64,000 bases of DNA, from NCBI GenBank assembly GCA_000511875.1, contig AZIN01000001.1, positions 520,606-584,605 of the forward strand. The letters run 5' to 3'. The notes under the pieces were generated by a model that saw only the letters and a program-made list of their open reading frames with translations, did no database searches and had not been told where the DNA came from. Made by a program: the position numbers and the translations under genes. Every line of letters starts with the position of its first letter. Positions within the stretch are counted from its first letter, which is position 1. Source of the DNA: Gammaproteobacteria bacterium MOLA455. GTDB lineage: Bacteria; Pseudomonadota; Gammaproteobacteria; Pseudomonadales; Porticoccaceae. This document shows, one piece after another, positions 53,110 through 62,268 of the stretch.

Positions 53110-54960
53110 ATGGTCTTACCAATCAAGTCGTTCTCGCTCAGGTCGGGCCAGCGCATAATGGCCTCTGTGGCTTTTCTCGCAGTCGCGCTAGCTCTGCCTG
53201 TTAGTTCAAATGAGCAGCTCAGTGGCACTAGCAATGACAAGCGCCCCAATGTGGTGATAATTCTGGTGGACGATGCCGGCCTAACGGATTTTGCCCCCTT
53301 TGGCGGCGAAGCTAGAATGCCAGCCATTCAGACCCTGGCCGATCGCGGCATCAAATTTAGTAACTATCATACCTCTCCGCTCTGTGCGCCCTCTCGAGCC
53401 ATGCTACTCACAGGCATTGATAATCACCGCACTGGCATTGCAACAATTCCCGAGGTGCTGACGCATAACCAAGTGGGCCAGCCAGGCTATTCGATGTTTT
53501 TGGAACCCGGGGTGAGAACACTGGCAGAGCGACTTAAAACCGCTGGCTACGGCACCTATATGACCGGCAAATGGCATCTAGGTAGCGGTAAAAAAGACCT
53601 GCCCAATAGCCATGGCTTTGATCGATCCTTTGCTCTCGATGCTTCAGGTGCCGATAACTGGGAGCAAAAACCCTATATGGGCTATTACGACTTTGCCCCC
53701 TGGTATGAAGATGGCAGACCGGCGGATCTGCCTGAAGATTTTTACTCATCTAAATTTATTGTCGATCGAATGATCCGCTATCTGGACGCCAATAATCAGT
53801 CTGATCGACGTCAGCCATTTTTTTCCTACCTAGCGTTTCAGGCAATTCATATACCTGTGCAGGCACCGCGAGAGATTACCGACAGCTACAACGGGGTTTA
53901 CGATCAGGGCTGGCACAGGCTGCGTCAGGCACGTCATCAGCGGGCTATTGCCCTGGGCTTGATTGCCCCGCATACGCCTCTGGCCAAGATGCCTGCCGGT
54001 AGTCGAGACTGGAGCAATTTGCCCGCGGAAGAGCGCGCGCTCTATGCTCGATCCATGCAGGTTCAAGCTGCGATGCTCGAGTCTATGGATAGCCATATCG
54101 GACGCTTTGTCGAGTATCTGGATGCCCGCGGTGAGCTCGACAACACCTTGTTTATAGTGACCTCTGACAATGGTCCTGAGCCGACTAACCCTATTGAAAT
54201 CAGCGGCATGGGAACTTGGATGAGTCTCAATGGCTACGACTACCAACTGGATAATCTCGGAGAAAAAGGCAGCATGGTGGCTATAGGGCCAGAGTGGGCC
54301 AATGCCAGTGCCTCACCACTTAATATGTTTAAGTTTTATGTTGCTGAGGGCGGTATTCGGGTGCCCCTGATTATCGCTGGACCTACTATAGAGAGCCAAA
54401 ACTGGCAGCCGGCAATAGCGATGGTGACTGATATAACACCTACTGTGTTGGACTATCTCGACGTTAGAGACCGGCACCAGGGCGTCGCCATTACCGGGCG
54501 CAGCATGATGCCACTACTTGAAGGCTCCGCCAGTGCGATTTATGCCGACGATGAAGCCATAGGAATAGAGGTATCTGGAAACTCTGCCCTGATCAAAGGC
54601 GATTACAAACTCAGCCGCAATACACCGCCCCACGGCGACAATATCTGGCGGCTCTACAATTTAGCAGAGGATCCCGGCGAGAGTAAGGATTTACGCGCGC
54701 TTCAACCAGAGCAATTTGACCTATTGATGGAAGACTACAGCAACTATGAACGGGAGTTTGGCGTAATCCCTCCGGCACTAGGTTTTGACTATATGATCCA
54801 AACCAGAAGTAATTCAATTAAAAAACTTCTGCATAATAATTGGCGGTCATTGGCTCTGAGCGCGGCGGCTATCTCGATCTTATTTTTACTGGTCATTCAA
54901 GGTATTCGCCGACGCCGACAAGGACCTGCTCAATCAATCGAAAGGCCTATCGCGCGATAA
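53110..54960 (+). CDS. Membrane-anchored arylsulfatase
   Basis: A 616-residue type I sulfatase. A signal peptide lies within residues 1-35 (ATG 53158 is a second possible start), VVIILVDDAG follows, and the formylglycine motif C92-A-P-S-R96 is intact with LLTGIDNHRTG and GKWHLG. A C-terminal membrane helix (about 577-596) followed by RRRRQ anchors it with the catalytic domain in the periplasm. Hydrolyses sulfate esters, for example from marine polysaccharides or sterols. A formylglycine-generating enzyme is not in the window. Confidence 0.93.
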   Translation: MVLPIKSFSLRSGQRIMASVAFLAVALALPVSSNEQLSGTSNDKRPNVVIILVDDAGLTDFAPFGGEARMPAIQTLADRGIKFSNYHTSPLCAPSRAMLLTGIDNHRTGIATIPEVLTHNQVGQPGYSMFLEPGVRTLAERLKTAGYGTYMTGKWHLGSGKKDLPNSHGFDRSFALDASGADNWEQKPYMGYYDFAPWYEDGRPADLPEDFYSSKFIVDRMIRYLDANNQSDRRQPFFSYLAFQAIHIPVQAPREITDSYNGVYDQGWHRLRQARHQRAIALGLIAPHTPLAKMPAGSRDWSNLPAEERALYARSMQVQAAMLESMDSHIGRFVEYLDARGELDNTLFIVTSDNGPEPTNPIEISGMGTWMSLNGYDYQLDNLGEKGSMVAIGPEWANASASPLNMFKFYVAEGGIRVPLIIAGPTIESQNWQPAIAMVTDITPTVLDYLDVRDRHQGVAITGRSMMPLLEGSASAIYADDEAIGIEVSGNSALIKGDYKLSRNTPPHGDNIWRLYNLAEDPGESKDLRALQPEQFDLLMEDYSNYEREFGVIPPALGFDYMIQTRSNSIKKLLHNNWRSLALSAAAISILFLLVIQGIRRRRQGPAQSIERPIAR

Positions 54961-55106
54961 TCGATATAGTGGCAGCAGTATTGACCGATATTGTGCCAAT
55001 TAATATAGTGCAAGCGATTAGGGACATGACTAGTCTATAACGCGAGCCATCTCTGTTCATCAGTGGGCATTTGAGCTATCTCAGCAATCCATAAAGGCAA
55101 AGTACC

Positions 55107-56078
55107 ATGAAAACAAAAATTACCGAGATGTTCGGCATCGAACATCCGATTATTCAAGGCGGCATGCATCATGTGGGCTTAGCTGAACTGGCCGCAGCTG
55201 TCTCCAATGCCGGTGGTCTCGGTATTATCACAGGCCTAACCTTGGGCACGCCGGAAAAGCTCGCCAATGAGATTGCGCGCTGTCGCGCTATGACCGACAA
55301 GCCATTTGGCGTCAATCTGACCTTTTTGCCTTCGGTGACCCCTCCGGATTACCCGGGTTTGATTCAAGCTATTATTAAAGGCGGCGTCAAAGTTGTAGAG
55401 ACTGCCGGTAACAACCCTGCCCAGTGGCTGCCAATCCTCAAAGAAAACAATATCAAAGTAATCCACAAATGCACCTCTGTGCGCCACGCCCTTAAAGCAC
55501 AGGCGATCGGTTGCGATGCAGTCTCTGTAGACGGCTTCGAGTGCGGTGGGCACCCCGGAGAAGACGATATACCGAACTTTATTCTGCTGCCCCGTGCTGC
55601 TGATGAACTGACGATTCCCTTTGTCGCGTCCGGTGGTATGGCCGATGGTCGCAGTCTGGTCGCTGCGCTGGCCATGGGTGCAGAAGGCATGAACATGGGT
55701 ACGCGCTTTATTGTCACTGACGAAGCTCCGGTACACGAAAACGTTAAGCAGGCTATTTTGGCGGCCAGTGAGTTGGACACGCGCCTGGTTATGCGACCCT
55801 TGCGCAATACTGAGCGAGTGCTGAACAACCTAGGCGTTGAACGTCTGCTGGAAAAAGAAGCCGCTCTTGGCAGTGATATTAAATTTGCCGATATAGCGCC
55901 AGAAGTTGCAGGTGTGTATCCAAAGGTTATGCAGAACGGTGACATGGATGTGGGCGCTTGGTCTTGCGGTATGGTCGCCGGCTTAATCTATGACAAGCCG
56001 ACAGTGCAGGAATTGATCGATCGCATCATGGCAGAAGCGGATAGCCTGATCTCTGAGCGTCTAAGCAATTTTTTATAA
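55107..56078 (+). CDS. NADH:quinone reductase of the PA1024 type (nitronate monooxygenase family)
   Basis: A 323-residue FMN TIM barrel. HPIIQGGMHHVGLAELAAAV, KPFGVNLTFLPSVTPPDYPG, VIHKCTSVRHALKAQAIGCD and DGFECGGHPGEDDIPNFILL match the signature motifs of the PA1024 NQO group that was formerly annotated as 2-nitropropane dioxygenase. It would reduce quinones with NADH instead of oxidising nitronates. Followed 67 bases later by an SDR. Confidence 0.87.
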   Translation: MKTKITEMFGIEHPIIQGGMHHVGLAELAAAVSNAGGLGIITGLTLGTPEKLANEIARCRAMTDKPFGVNLTFLPSVTPPDYPGLIQAIIKGGVKVVETAGNNPAQWLPILKENNIKVIHKCTSVRHALKAQAIGCDAVSVDGFECGGHPGEDDIPNFILLPRAADELTIPFVASGGMADGRSLVAALAMGAEGMNMGTRFIVTDEAPVHENVKQAILAASELDTRLVMRPLRNTERVLNNLGVERLLEKEAALGSDIKFADIAPEVAGVYPKVMQNGDMDVGAWSCGMVAGLIYDKPTVQELIDRIMAEADSLISERLSNFL

Positions 56079-56145
56079 CTGCACTTTTTGTGCGTATATT
56101 TTGTCCCAAAAAAATCTATTTATAATAACTACTTAGGAATTAAAA

Positions 56146-56910
56146 ATGGCTACAAATCTATTTGATCTCAGTGGCAAAGTCGCACTAGTCACCGGCGCCA
56201 GCCGCGGTATTGGTGAAGCAATTGCCAAACTCCTGGCCGAACAAGGTGCTCATGTAATTGTCTCCAGTCGCAAACTGGACGGCTGCCAAACGGTGGCTGA
56301 TCAGATTATTGCTGACGGCGGCAGTGCCGAAGCATTGGCCTGTCATGTGGGCAGTATGGAACAGATTGAAGAGGCCTTCGCGACCATCAAAAGTCAGTTC
56401 GGCAAGCTCGATATTCTGGTGAATAACGCGGCGACCAACCCCTACTTTGGACATATTCTCGACACTGATCTCGGCGCTTATACCAAGACCGTCGATGTGA
56501 ATATTCGCGGCTATTTCTTTATGTCTATCGAAGCGGGAAAGCTGATGCGCGACAGTGGCGGCGGTTCGATTGTTAATACTGCCTCGATTAATGCACTGCA
56601 GCCCGGAGCGATGCAGGGTATTTATTCGATCACCAAAGCTGCGGTAGTGAATATGACCAAGTCATTTGCCAAAGAATGTGGCGGTCTGGGTATTCGCGTC
56701 AATGCTCTACTCCCGGGTTTTACCAAAACCCAGTTTGCCGGCGCACTGTTTACCGATGATAGTATCTATCAGTCAGCCATCGCACAGATCCCGATGAAAC
56801 GCCATGCAGAGCCCAGTGAAATGGCTGGCACCGTGCTCTATTTAGTCTCAGATGCATCCAGCTATACCAATGGTGAATGCATTGTTGTAGACGGCGGCAT
56901 GACGCTCTAG
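56146..56910 (+). CDS. SDR family oxidoreductase
   Basis: A 254-residue classical SDR with TGASRGIG (16-23), NNAA (93-96), S147, Y160-SIT-K164, and the C-terminal TNGECIVVDGGMTL. Probably acts on a hydroxyl/keto intermediate; the substrate is not identifiable. It probably forms an operon with the flavoprotein upstream. Confidence 0.92.
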   Translation: MATNLFDLSGKVALVTGASRGIGEAIAKLLAEQGAHVIVSSRKLDGCQTVADQIIADGGSAEALACHVGSMEQIEEAFATIKSQFGKLDILVNNAATNPYFGHILDTDLGAYTKTVDVNIRGYFFMSIEAGKLMRDSGGGSIVNTASINALQPGAMQGIYSITKAAVVNMTKSFAKECGGLGIRVNALLPGFTKTQFAGALFTDDSIYQSAIAQIPMKRHAEPSEMAGTVLYLVSDASSYTNGECIVVDGGMTL

Positions 56911-57026
56911 GCGGCGAATGGTTATGTTTTTCTAAGATTCAGGTTTGGCCCTTAAAATTACCCTGCAAGACTTAAATCATCATCTATACTCTAGATGTTG
57001 GTGTACTTTAGTTAGGGGGCTAAACC

Positions 57027-57770
57027 ATGAACTTTTCCTTACCTTGTAACCATTCATCTTTTAAATTAACAGTATTTGCCACCCTATTGCTACTGCTTGC
57101 ACTGAGTATTCCAGCTCAATCTGAAACCAAACAATGGTCTGAGAGAAAGTTTGATAGAGTCATTCTCAACATTGAGAAAGATATCATGCGCAAGAAGTGG
57201 AATTCCGTCATAGAACGCAGTCAAAAGGCTCTGCCACAATGTATCGCCCTCTACTCCGCACAGTCTCCAACCTGCATTCTGATACTGAAAAATATTAATC
57301 AGAGCTACGAGAAAATCCGCACATTCAATCCACAGGCAGAGCAGATTGAAAGCGCCTATAGGCTGTCTTCAAACATATTGGGTCCATCCCATGCCACCTC
57401 AATTAGCGCTCGGGATTACTATTACAAATACTTAATTTTTAATGAACGCTATGCCGAGGCCATCCCTCTGCTAATGGAAATTATCAACCTAGAAAAAAGT
57501 ACCAGCAACGACGACTACCAGTTGATGGAGCGTTACAAGCAGCTCTATGCCTTGGAGGGATTGACCGAAAATTGGCCCGCGGAGGAAGCTGCGCTGATTA
57601 TGGTGGTACGCCTTGCTCGGGAAGTGTTGGGCAAAGATAGCGAAGACTTTGCGGCCGGCGTAGAGGCGCTCGCCTACAATTACTGTGTGCAGAAAAAATA
57701 CTACGAGTACTTCCAGCTAATTAACGAGCAGCAGCTTGAAATTCCCTGCCTATCTAACAGCAGACATTAA
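57027..57770 (+). CDS. Exported protein with TPR-like helices, unknown function
   Basis: A 247-residue protein with a clear signal peptide (LTVFATLLLLLALSIPAQS, cleavage after about residue 32). The rest is alpha-helical with spaced YA/EA patterns (NERYAEAIPLLMEIINLEKS) suggestive of tetratricopeptide repeats. AGGGGGC precedes ATG 57027. Two cysteine pairs occur (about residues 72/83 and 231/242). I do not recognise the family. Confidence 0.75.
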   Translation: MNFSLPCNHSSFKLTVFATLLLLLALSIPAQSETKQWSERKFDRVILNIEKDIMRKKWNSVIERSQKALPQCIALYSAQSPTCILILKNINQSYEKIRTFNPQAEQIESAYRLSSNILGPSHATSISARDYYYKYLIFNERYAEAIPLLMEIINLEKSTSNDDYQLMERYKQLYALEGLTENWPAEEAALIMVVRLAREVLGKDSEDFAAGVEALAYNYCVQKKYYEYFQLINEQQLEIPCLSNSRH

Positions 57771-57810
57771 GCTGTTAGTCTTTTGAGAACATCACTAATA
57801 ACAGCCTATA

Positions 57811-57847
57811 AAAAAACCCCGCTAGTTGAATAATAGCGGGGTTTTTT
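57811..57847. terminator. Bidirectional intrinsic terminator
   Basis: AAAAAACCCCGCTA (57811-57824) pairs perfectly with TAGCGGGGTTTTTT (57834-57847) around a 9-base loop. It lies between the convergent ends of the 57027 gene and sat and gives a U tract in both directions. Confidence 0.95.
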
Positions 57848-57877
57848 AGCTGTTTGGGAGTTTTAACGCTTCAATAA

Positions 57878-59077
57878 CTAGCCTTCAAGCTGATAATAAT
57901 CCATCAAAATCTTAGCCACTTCCGGGCGAGAGAACTCAGGCGGTGGCGCTATGCCATCACCCAACATCTGACGAACCTTGGTGCCAGATAACAGAATAAA
58001 ATCGTCTTTAGTGTGGTCTTCTGCTTCGTTCATCATCACCACGCGCTTGAGCTTCTTAGAAAACGCAGTATGATCCGCATTAAAGATGTCAATTTCTAAT
58101 GATCCAGCAGGCACTTTTTCAGCAAAAATAGTCTGGGCATCAAACGCGCCATAATAGTCACCAACACCAGCGTGATCGCGACCGACAATCAGATGTGTAC
58201 AGCCCATATTCTGACGGAAAACGGCGTGCAGTACTGCCTCACGGGGTCCGGCATAGAGCATATCGAAGCCGTAACCCGTCACCATCACAGTATTCTCAGG
58301 AAAATACAGCTCAACCATTTTACGGATACAGTCATCGCGCACAGAGGCCGGAATATCACCTTGCTTAAGCTTGCCCAGTAACATATGCACAACGATACCA
58401 TCAGCGCCTAAACGCTCCATCGCCATATGGCAGAGCTCTTCGTGAGCGCGGTGCATAGGGTTGCGAGTTTGGAAAGCCACAACCTTGTTCCAGCCGCGCT
58501 CAGCGATCTCATCGCGAATTTCAGTTGCGCTGCGGAAAGTATCGGGGAAATCTGCCTGGAAGTAGCTCAAGTTCAATACCTGGATATCACCTGAGATCAG
58601 CTGATTACCCAAATTATTAAAGGTGGCGACACCTGGGTGCTCAGGATCCTGGGTACCAAAGATATCTGCCGCCATAGACTGAATCTGCTCAGCACTGACC
58701 TCTTCAATCGCAGCCACATCCATCAGCGCAATAACCGGGTGACCTTCGGTGTTGGGATCTCTCAAGGCAATCCGGCTAGCGCCGCTAATCGCGGAAATAT
58801 CCTTAGTCAGATTAATAACTGGTACGGGCCAAAACAGGCCTTTAGTAGTGTGCAGAGATGCAGAAACACTTAGAGCATCGGCGAGATTCATATAACCGGT
58901 TAGAGGATTAAAATATCCTGCACCAAGCATAACCGCATTGGCTGCTGCGGCTGAATTGAGTAGCAGTGAAGGCAGAGACTCTGCTTCTTGTAACAGCGCT
59001 TGACGCTGGGCAGCGTCAACTAAAAGGGGGTTTAAGCTGTCTGATCCGTGCGGTTTAATCAAAAGGTGGTTCTCCAT
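57878..59077 (-). CDS. sat: Sulfate adenylyltransferase, single-chain Sat type
   Basis: Converts sulfate and ATP to APS. The 399-residue homo-oligomeric ATP sulfurylase has QTRNPMHRAHE (around 201-211) with the HxxH-type nucleotide site, VGRDHAGVGDYYGAFDAQ and LSGTKVRQML. It ends at about 399 residues, so it lacks a fused APS kinase domain, which is supplied by cysC 45 bases downstream of its start on the same strand. Most gammaproteobacteria use CysD/CysN instead. Confidence 0.96.
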   Translation of the reverse strand: MENHLLIKPHGSDSLNPLLVDAAQRQALLQEAESLPSLLLNSAAAANAVMLGAGYFNPLTGYMNLADALSVSASLHTTKGLFWPVPVINLTKDISAISGASRIALRDPNTEGHPVIALMDVAAIEEVSAEQIQSMAADIFGTQDPEHPGVATFNNLGNQLISGDIQVLNLSYFQADFPDTFRSATEIRDEIAERGWNKVVAFQTRNPMHRAHEELCHMAMERLGADGIVVHMLLGKLKQGDIPASVRDDCIRKMVELYFPENTVMVTGYGFDMLYAGPREAVLHAVFRQNMGCTHLIVGRDHAGVGDYYGAFDAQTIFAEKVPAGSLEIDIFNADHTAFSKKLKRVVMMNEAEDHTKDDFILLSGTKVRQMLGDGIAPPPEFSRPEVAKILMDYYQLEG

Positions 59078-59122
59078 TTTTATCCAAGTAAAATCGTTTC
59101 AGTAGTGTTCGATTGGTTGTGA

Positions 59123-59737
59123 CTAGGCAATAAAGTCATTGTTTTCAAGATACGTAATAATCAAAGCCACTTCTTGCTCGAGGCTCATTTGATCCGTGTG
59201 CAGATGGATCTCTGGACTAGTGGGCTCTTCATAGGGGTCATCAATACCGGTAAAGTTTTTAATTTCGCCAGCGCGAGCTTTTTTGTAAAGCCCTTTAGGG
59301 TCACGCCTCTCAGCTTCTGCTAGAGCGCAGTCGACAAACACTTCAATAAAGGCATAGCCTGACTCTAGGTGCAGCGCGCGAACCTTATCGCGGTCAGCCC
59401 GGTAGGGACTGATAAAACTGGAAAGAGCGATCACTCCGGAATCGACAAATAGCTTGGCGATTTCACCGATACGACGAATATTTTCCGTGCGATCCTCTGC
59501 CGAAAAGCCGAGATTTTTATTGATGCCCAAACGGATATTATCGCCATCCAGTCTATAGCTAAGCTTGCCTCGTTCAAATAATGCTTTTTCTACGGCCACA
59601 GCAACGGTGCTTTTACCGCTTCCTGAGAACCCCGTAAACCAGAGGGTCGCACCTTTTTGTCCCAGCAGCGCGCTGCGATCATCAACCGTAATATCGCCGT
59701 CGTGCCAGGTTACGTTTGTTGCTTTTTGCCCTGCCAT
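59123..59737 (-). CDS. cysC: Adenylylsulfate (APS) kinase
   Basis: Phosphorylates APS to PAPS. The 204-residue protein has P-loop G36-FSGSGKST44, DGDNIR, NLGFSAEDRTENIRR and FISPYRADRDKVR. It is transcribed first, with sat following after 45 bases. Together they supply PAPS for reduction or sulfation. GAGGTAA precedes ATG 59737. Confidence 0.96.
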   Translation of the reverse strand: MAGQKATNVTWHDGDITVDDRSALLGQKGATLWFTGFSGSGKSTVAVAVEKALFERGKLSYRLDGDNIRLGINKNLGFSAEDRTENIRRIGEIAKLFVDSGVIALSSFISPYRADRDKVRALHLESGYAFIEVFVDCALAEAERRDPKGLYKKARAGEIKNFTGIDDPYEEPTSPEIHLHTDQMSLEQEVALIITYLENNDFIA

Positions 59738-59811
59738 AAAAAATTACCTCAGGAGACTTGATGGCAGAGGATACTAGAGCCTTTCATCATACAAGTAAAA
59801 CAGGATATTAT

Positions 59812-59839
59812 GTTATCCATAATCGATTTAACCGATAAC
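59812..59839. promoter_or_regulatory. Possible LysR-regulator binding palindrome
   Basis: GTTATC (59812-59817) and GATAAC (59834-59839) form an inverted repeat across 16 bases in the 133-bp divergent spacer between cysC and the LysR gene. It is A/T-rich with an internal ATCGATTTAACCGAT. Position suits an autoregulatory LysR site, but the arms are short. Confidence 0.35.
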
Positions 59840-59870
59840 GATATTACCAATAATAGGTTGGGTACAGTTT

Positions 59871-60752
59871 ATGAAGTACAGCCTCCGGCAGCTACAGATA
59901 TTCCTCAGTATTGCCCGCTATGAAAATATATCCAAAGCCGCCGACCAACTGCATATGTCACAGTCTGCGGCGAGCTCTGCCCTGCAAACGCTAGAGCAGG
60001 CCTTTAATATCAGTCTGTTTAATCGCACCGGGAAAAAACTCGAGCTCAACGAGGTGGGAAAAACCCTGCGCAACAAGGCTCAGGTGTTACTTGCCCAGGC
60101 CGAGGAATTTGAGCAGGCACTTCAGGGCCACAGTGGTATAGGCCACCTTAAAGTGGGCGCCAGCTTTACCATTGGCAACCATTTGGCAGTCAGCTATCTC
60201 GCCGGTTATCTAGCTCGCCACCCAGAAGCCCAGGTGGATATCAATGTCGCCAATAGCGCCGATGTGGCTGCACAGGTGGCTAACTACGAGGTAGATATCG
60301 GCATGATCGAAGGCGCCATACAGCACAAGGATCTGGAATTGATTCCCTGGCGGGAGGATAATTTGGTGGTGTTCTGCAGTCCCTCTCACCCCCTAGCAAA
60401 AAAACAACGCCTCTCCGATGCCGATATAGTGGCCGCCAGATGGATTTTGCGGGAGCCGGAGTCTGGGGCTCGCCATACCTTTAACAATGCCCTGGCAGGA
60501 CTGCTGCCCAAGCTGCATGTCTATTTGCAGTTCAAGCACAACGAGGCGATTAAAAAAGCCGTGGAAGCGGGATTGGGCATTGGCTGTCTATCTGAGATTG
60601 TGCTGCAAAATAATTTTAAGAGCGGTGAACTGATGCCACTGATTTTACCTAAGCGGGATATGACCAGAACCTTCTATTTTGTACTGCCAAAACATCGCCA
60701 TAAAACCGTGGCCACTGACTGGTGGATGGAGGAGTGTAACCGCACCGACTAG
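59871..60752 (+). CDS. LysR-family regulator, YeiE-like
   Basis: A 293-residue regulator with an N-terminal winged HTH (residues 1-60, LRQLQIFLSIARYENISKAA and SQSAASSALQTLEQAF) and a periplasmic-binding-like effector domain (HLKVGASFTIGNHL, VDIGMIEG, VEAGLGIGCLSE). The sequence resembles YeiE/CysR-like proteins; YeiE has been linked to sulfite sensing. Being divergent from cysC-sat, it probably controls sulfate activation. Confidence 0.88.
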   Translation: MKYSLRQLQIFLSIARYENISKAADQLHMSQSAASSALQTLEQAFNISLFNRTGKKLELNEVGKTLRNKAQVLLAQAEEFEQALQGHSGIGHLKVGASFTIGNHLAVSYLAGYLARHPEAQVDINVANSADVAAQVANYEVDIGMIEGAIQHKDLELIPWREDNLVVFCSPSHPLAKKQRLSDADIVAARWILREPESGARHTFNNALAGLLPKLHVYLQFKHNEAIKKAVEAGLGIGCLSEIVLQNNFKSGELMPLILPKRDMTRTFYFVLPKHRHKTVATDWWMEECNRTD

Positions 60753-60897
60753 GTGTGGTGTAACGAGACAGGCCCAGCTGAGCCTAATCTGAGGATAATG
60801 TAGTCGAGGACTGGCGCTAAACATCAGCTTTCGACAATAATAGCCCCAGTTGCAGCACTACATAATTCTAATAATAATCGATTAGTGGACTCAAACT

Positions 60898-62076
60898 ATG
60901 CGCGCCCTCGAAAACCTTAAAATCCTCGACTTCACCACCCTGGTGCCCGGCCCTTTTGCCACCATGATGCTGGCTGATATGGGAGCAGACGTACTGCGTG
61001 TTGAATCGCCAACTCGCCCTGATCTGCTGCGCAGCATGCCGCCCTTTGCTGACGGCCAATCAACTGCTCACGGCACACTCAACCGCAACAAGCGCTCCAT
61101 CGCCCTCGACCTTAAAAATCCCGAGGCCCTAGAGATCGCCAAACGCCTGGTGCAGGACTACGACATTGTGATTGAACAGTTCCGTCCTGGTGTGATGCAG
61201 CGCCTAGGCCTCGGCTATGAGCAGCTCCGAGAGATCAATCCCAAACTGATTTACTGCTCGGTTACCGGATACGGCCAAACCGGGCCCTATCGCGATCGCG
61301 CCGGTCACGACAACAATTATCTCTCAATCTCTGGCCTCAATGGCTACTCTGGCCGCAAGGCGGATCGCACGCCGATTATGGGTATGCCAGTGGCGGATAT
61401 AGCTGGTGGGTCCCTGCATGCAGTAATTGGTATTCTAGCGGCAGTGAATCAGCGCCACATCAGTGGTGAGGGTCAGCAGATCGATATCAGTATGACCGAC
61501 GCCATGTTCTCTCTTAACGCCCTATTTGGCTCCACCTATCTAAGCGCTGGGGTGGAACCCACTTGCGGATCCATGTCATTAAATGGCGGCAGTTTTTACG
61601 ATTATTATCAGACTTCAGACAACCGCTATCTGTCCATCGGAAGTTTGGAGCCGCAGTTTTTTCAAGTGCTCTGCGAGACCCTCGAAGATGCTGAGTTAAT
61701 GACACTGAGCAATCAGCAAGACAGCGCAGCGCAGCAGGCCCTGAGAGCAAAGTTGGAAAAGATTATCGCAACCAAAACCTTGGCCCAGTGGCAGACAATA
61801 TTTAAACATAAAGAAGCCTGTGTCGAGCCGGTACTAACCTTTGCCGAAGCCTGTGAATATCAAGATGCTGCTCAGAGAGAGATGATCGTCGATGTGAAAA
61901 CTCCCAATGGTGGTTCTCAACGTCAGATTGGCAGTGCGCTAAAGCTATCCAAGTCAGCACCTGAGTACGGTATATCCGGCGGCGCTATTGGCCAGCACTC
62001 CGCTGAAGTATTAGCTGAGTTGGGCTTGGATACAGATACCATTGCTGCACTGCAACGTAGCGGTGCAGTGGCCTAA
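60898..62076 (+). CDS. CaiB/BaiF family CoA enzyme, alpha-methylacyl-CoA racemase-like
   Basis: A 392-residue class III CoA-transferase-fold protein. LDFTTLVPGPFATMMLADMG and NKRSIALDLKNPE are general; RAGHDNNYLSISG with H137-D138 resembles the GHD site of alpha-methylacyl-CoA racemases instead of the formyl-CoA transferase pattern. It could epimerise 2-methyl branched acyl-CoAs for beta-oxidation or transfer CoA. No partner gene is adjacent. Confidence 0.85.
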   Translation: MRALENLKILDFTTLVPGPFATMMLADMGADVLRVESPTRPDLLRSMPPFADGQSTAHGTLNRNKRSIALDLKNPEALEIAKRLVQDYDIVIEQFRPGVMQRLGLGYEQLREINPKLIYCSVTGYGQTGPYRDRAGHDNNYLSISGLNGYSGRKADRTPIMGMPVADIAGGSLHAVIGILAAVNQRHISGEGQQIDISMTDAMFSLNALFGSTYLSAGVEPTCGSMSLNGGSFYDYYQTSDNRYLSIGSLEPQFFQVLCETLEDAELMTLSNQQDSAAQQALRAKLEKIIATKTLAQWQTIFKHKEACVEPVLTFAEACEYQDAAQREMIVDVKTPNGGSQRQIGSALKLSKSAPEYGISGGAIGQHSAEVLAELGLDTDTIAALQRSGAVA

Positions 62077-62146
62077 GACGGCTAAGAGCGGACGGCCAAT
62101 AATCGAACCATCGAAGCGTATAGCGAGCAATGCAGTCCGCTGAAGA

Positions 62147-62166
62147 AGGCTCTTGCAAAAGAGCCT
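62147..62166 (+). terminator. Hairpin downstream of the CoA enzyme
   Basis: AGGCTCTT-GCAA-AAGAGCCT is a perfect 8-bp stem with a GNRA-type tetraloop, 71 bases after the stop. There is no U tract, so it may be a weak or Rho-assisted terminator. Confidence 0.4.
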
Positions 62167-62208
62167 GACCCGCCAGCAGGTTTATTTAGTCCTGAGGGCC
62201 CACAGCTA

Positions 62209-62239
62209 GTGACAGAGGCCCCCCTGTAAAACGTATAAT
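62209..62239 (+). promoter_or_regulatory. Sigma-70 promoter for gltX
   Basis: A perfect -10 TATAAT (62234-62239) with GTGACA (62209-62214) as a -35 at a 19-base spacing, 29 bases before the gltX start. The -10 is convincing; the spacing is slightly long. Confidence 0.5.
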
Positions 62240-62268
62240 GCGCCATCGATTTTTACTTGGATTGCTAA

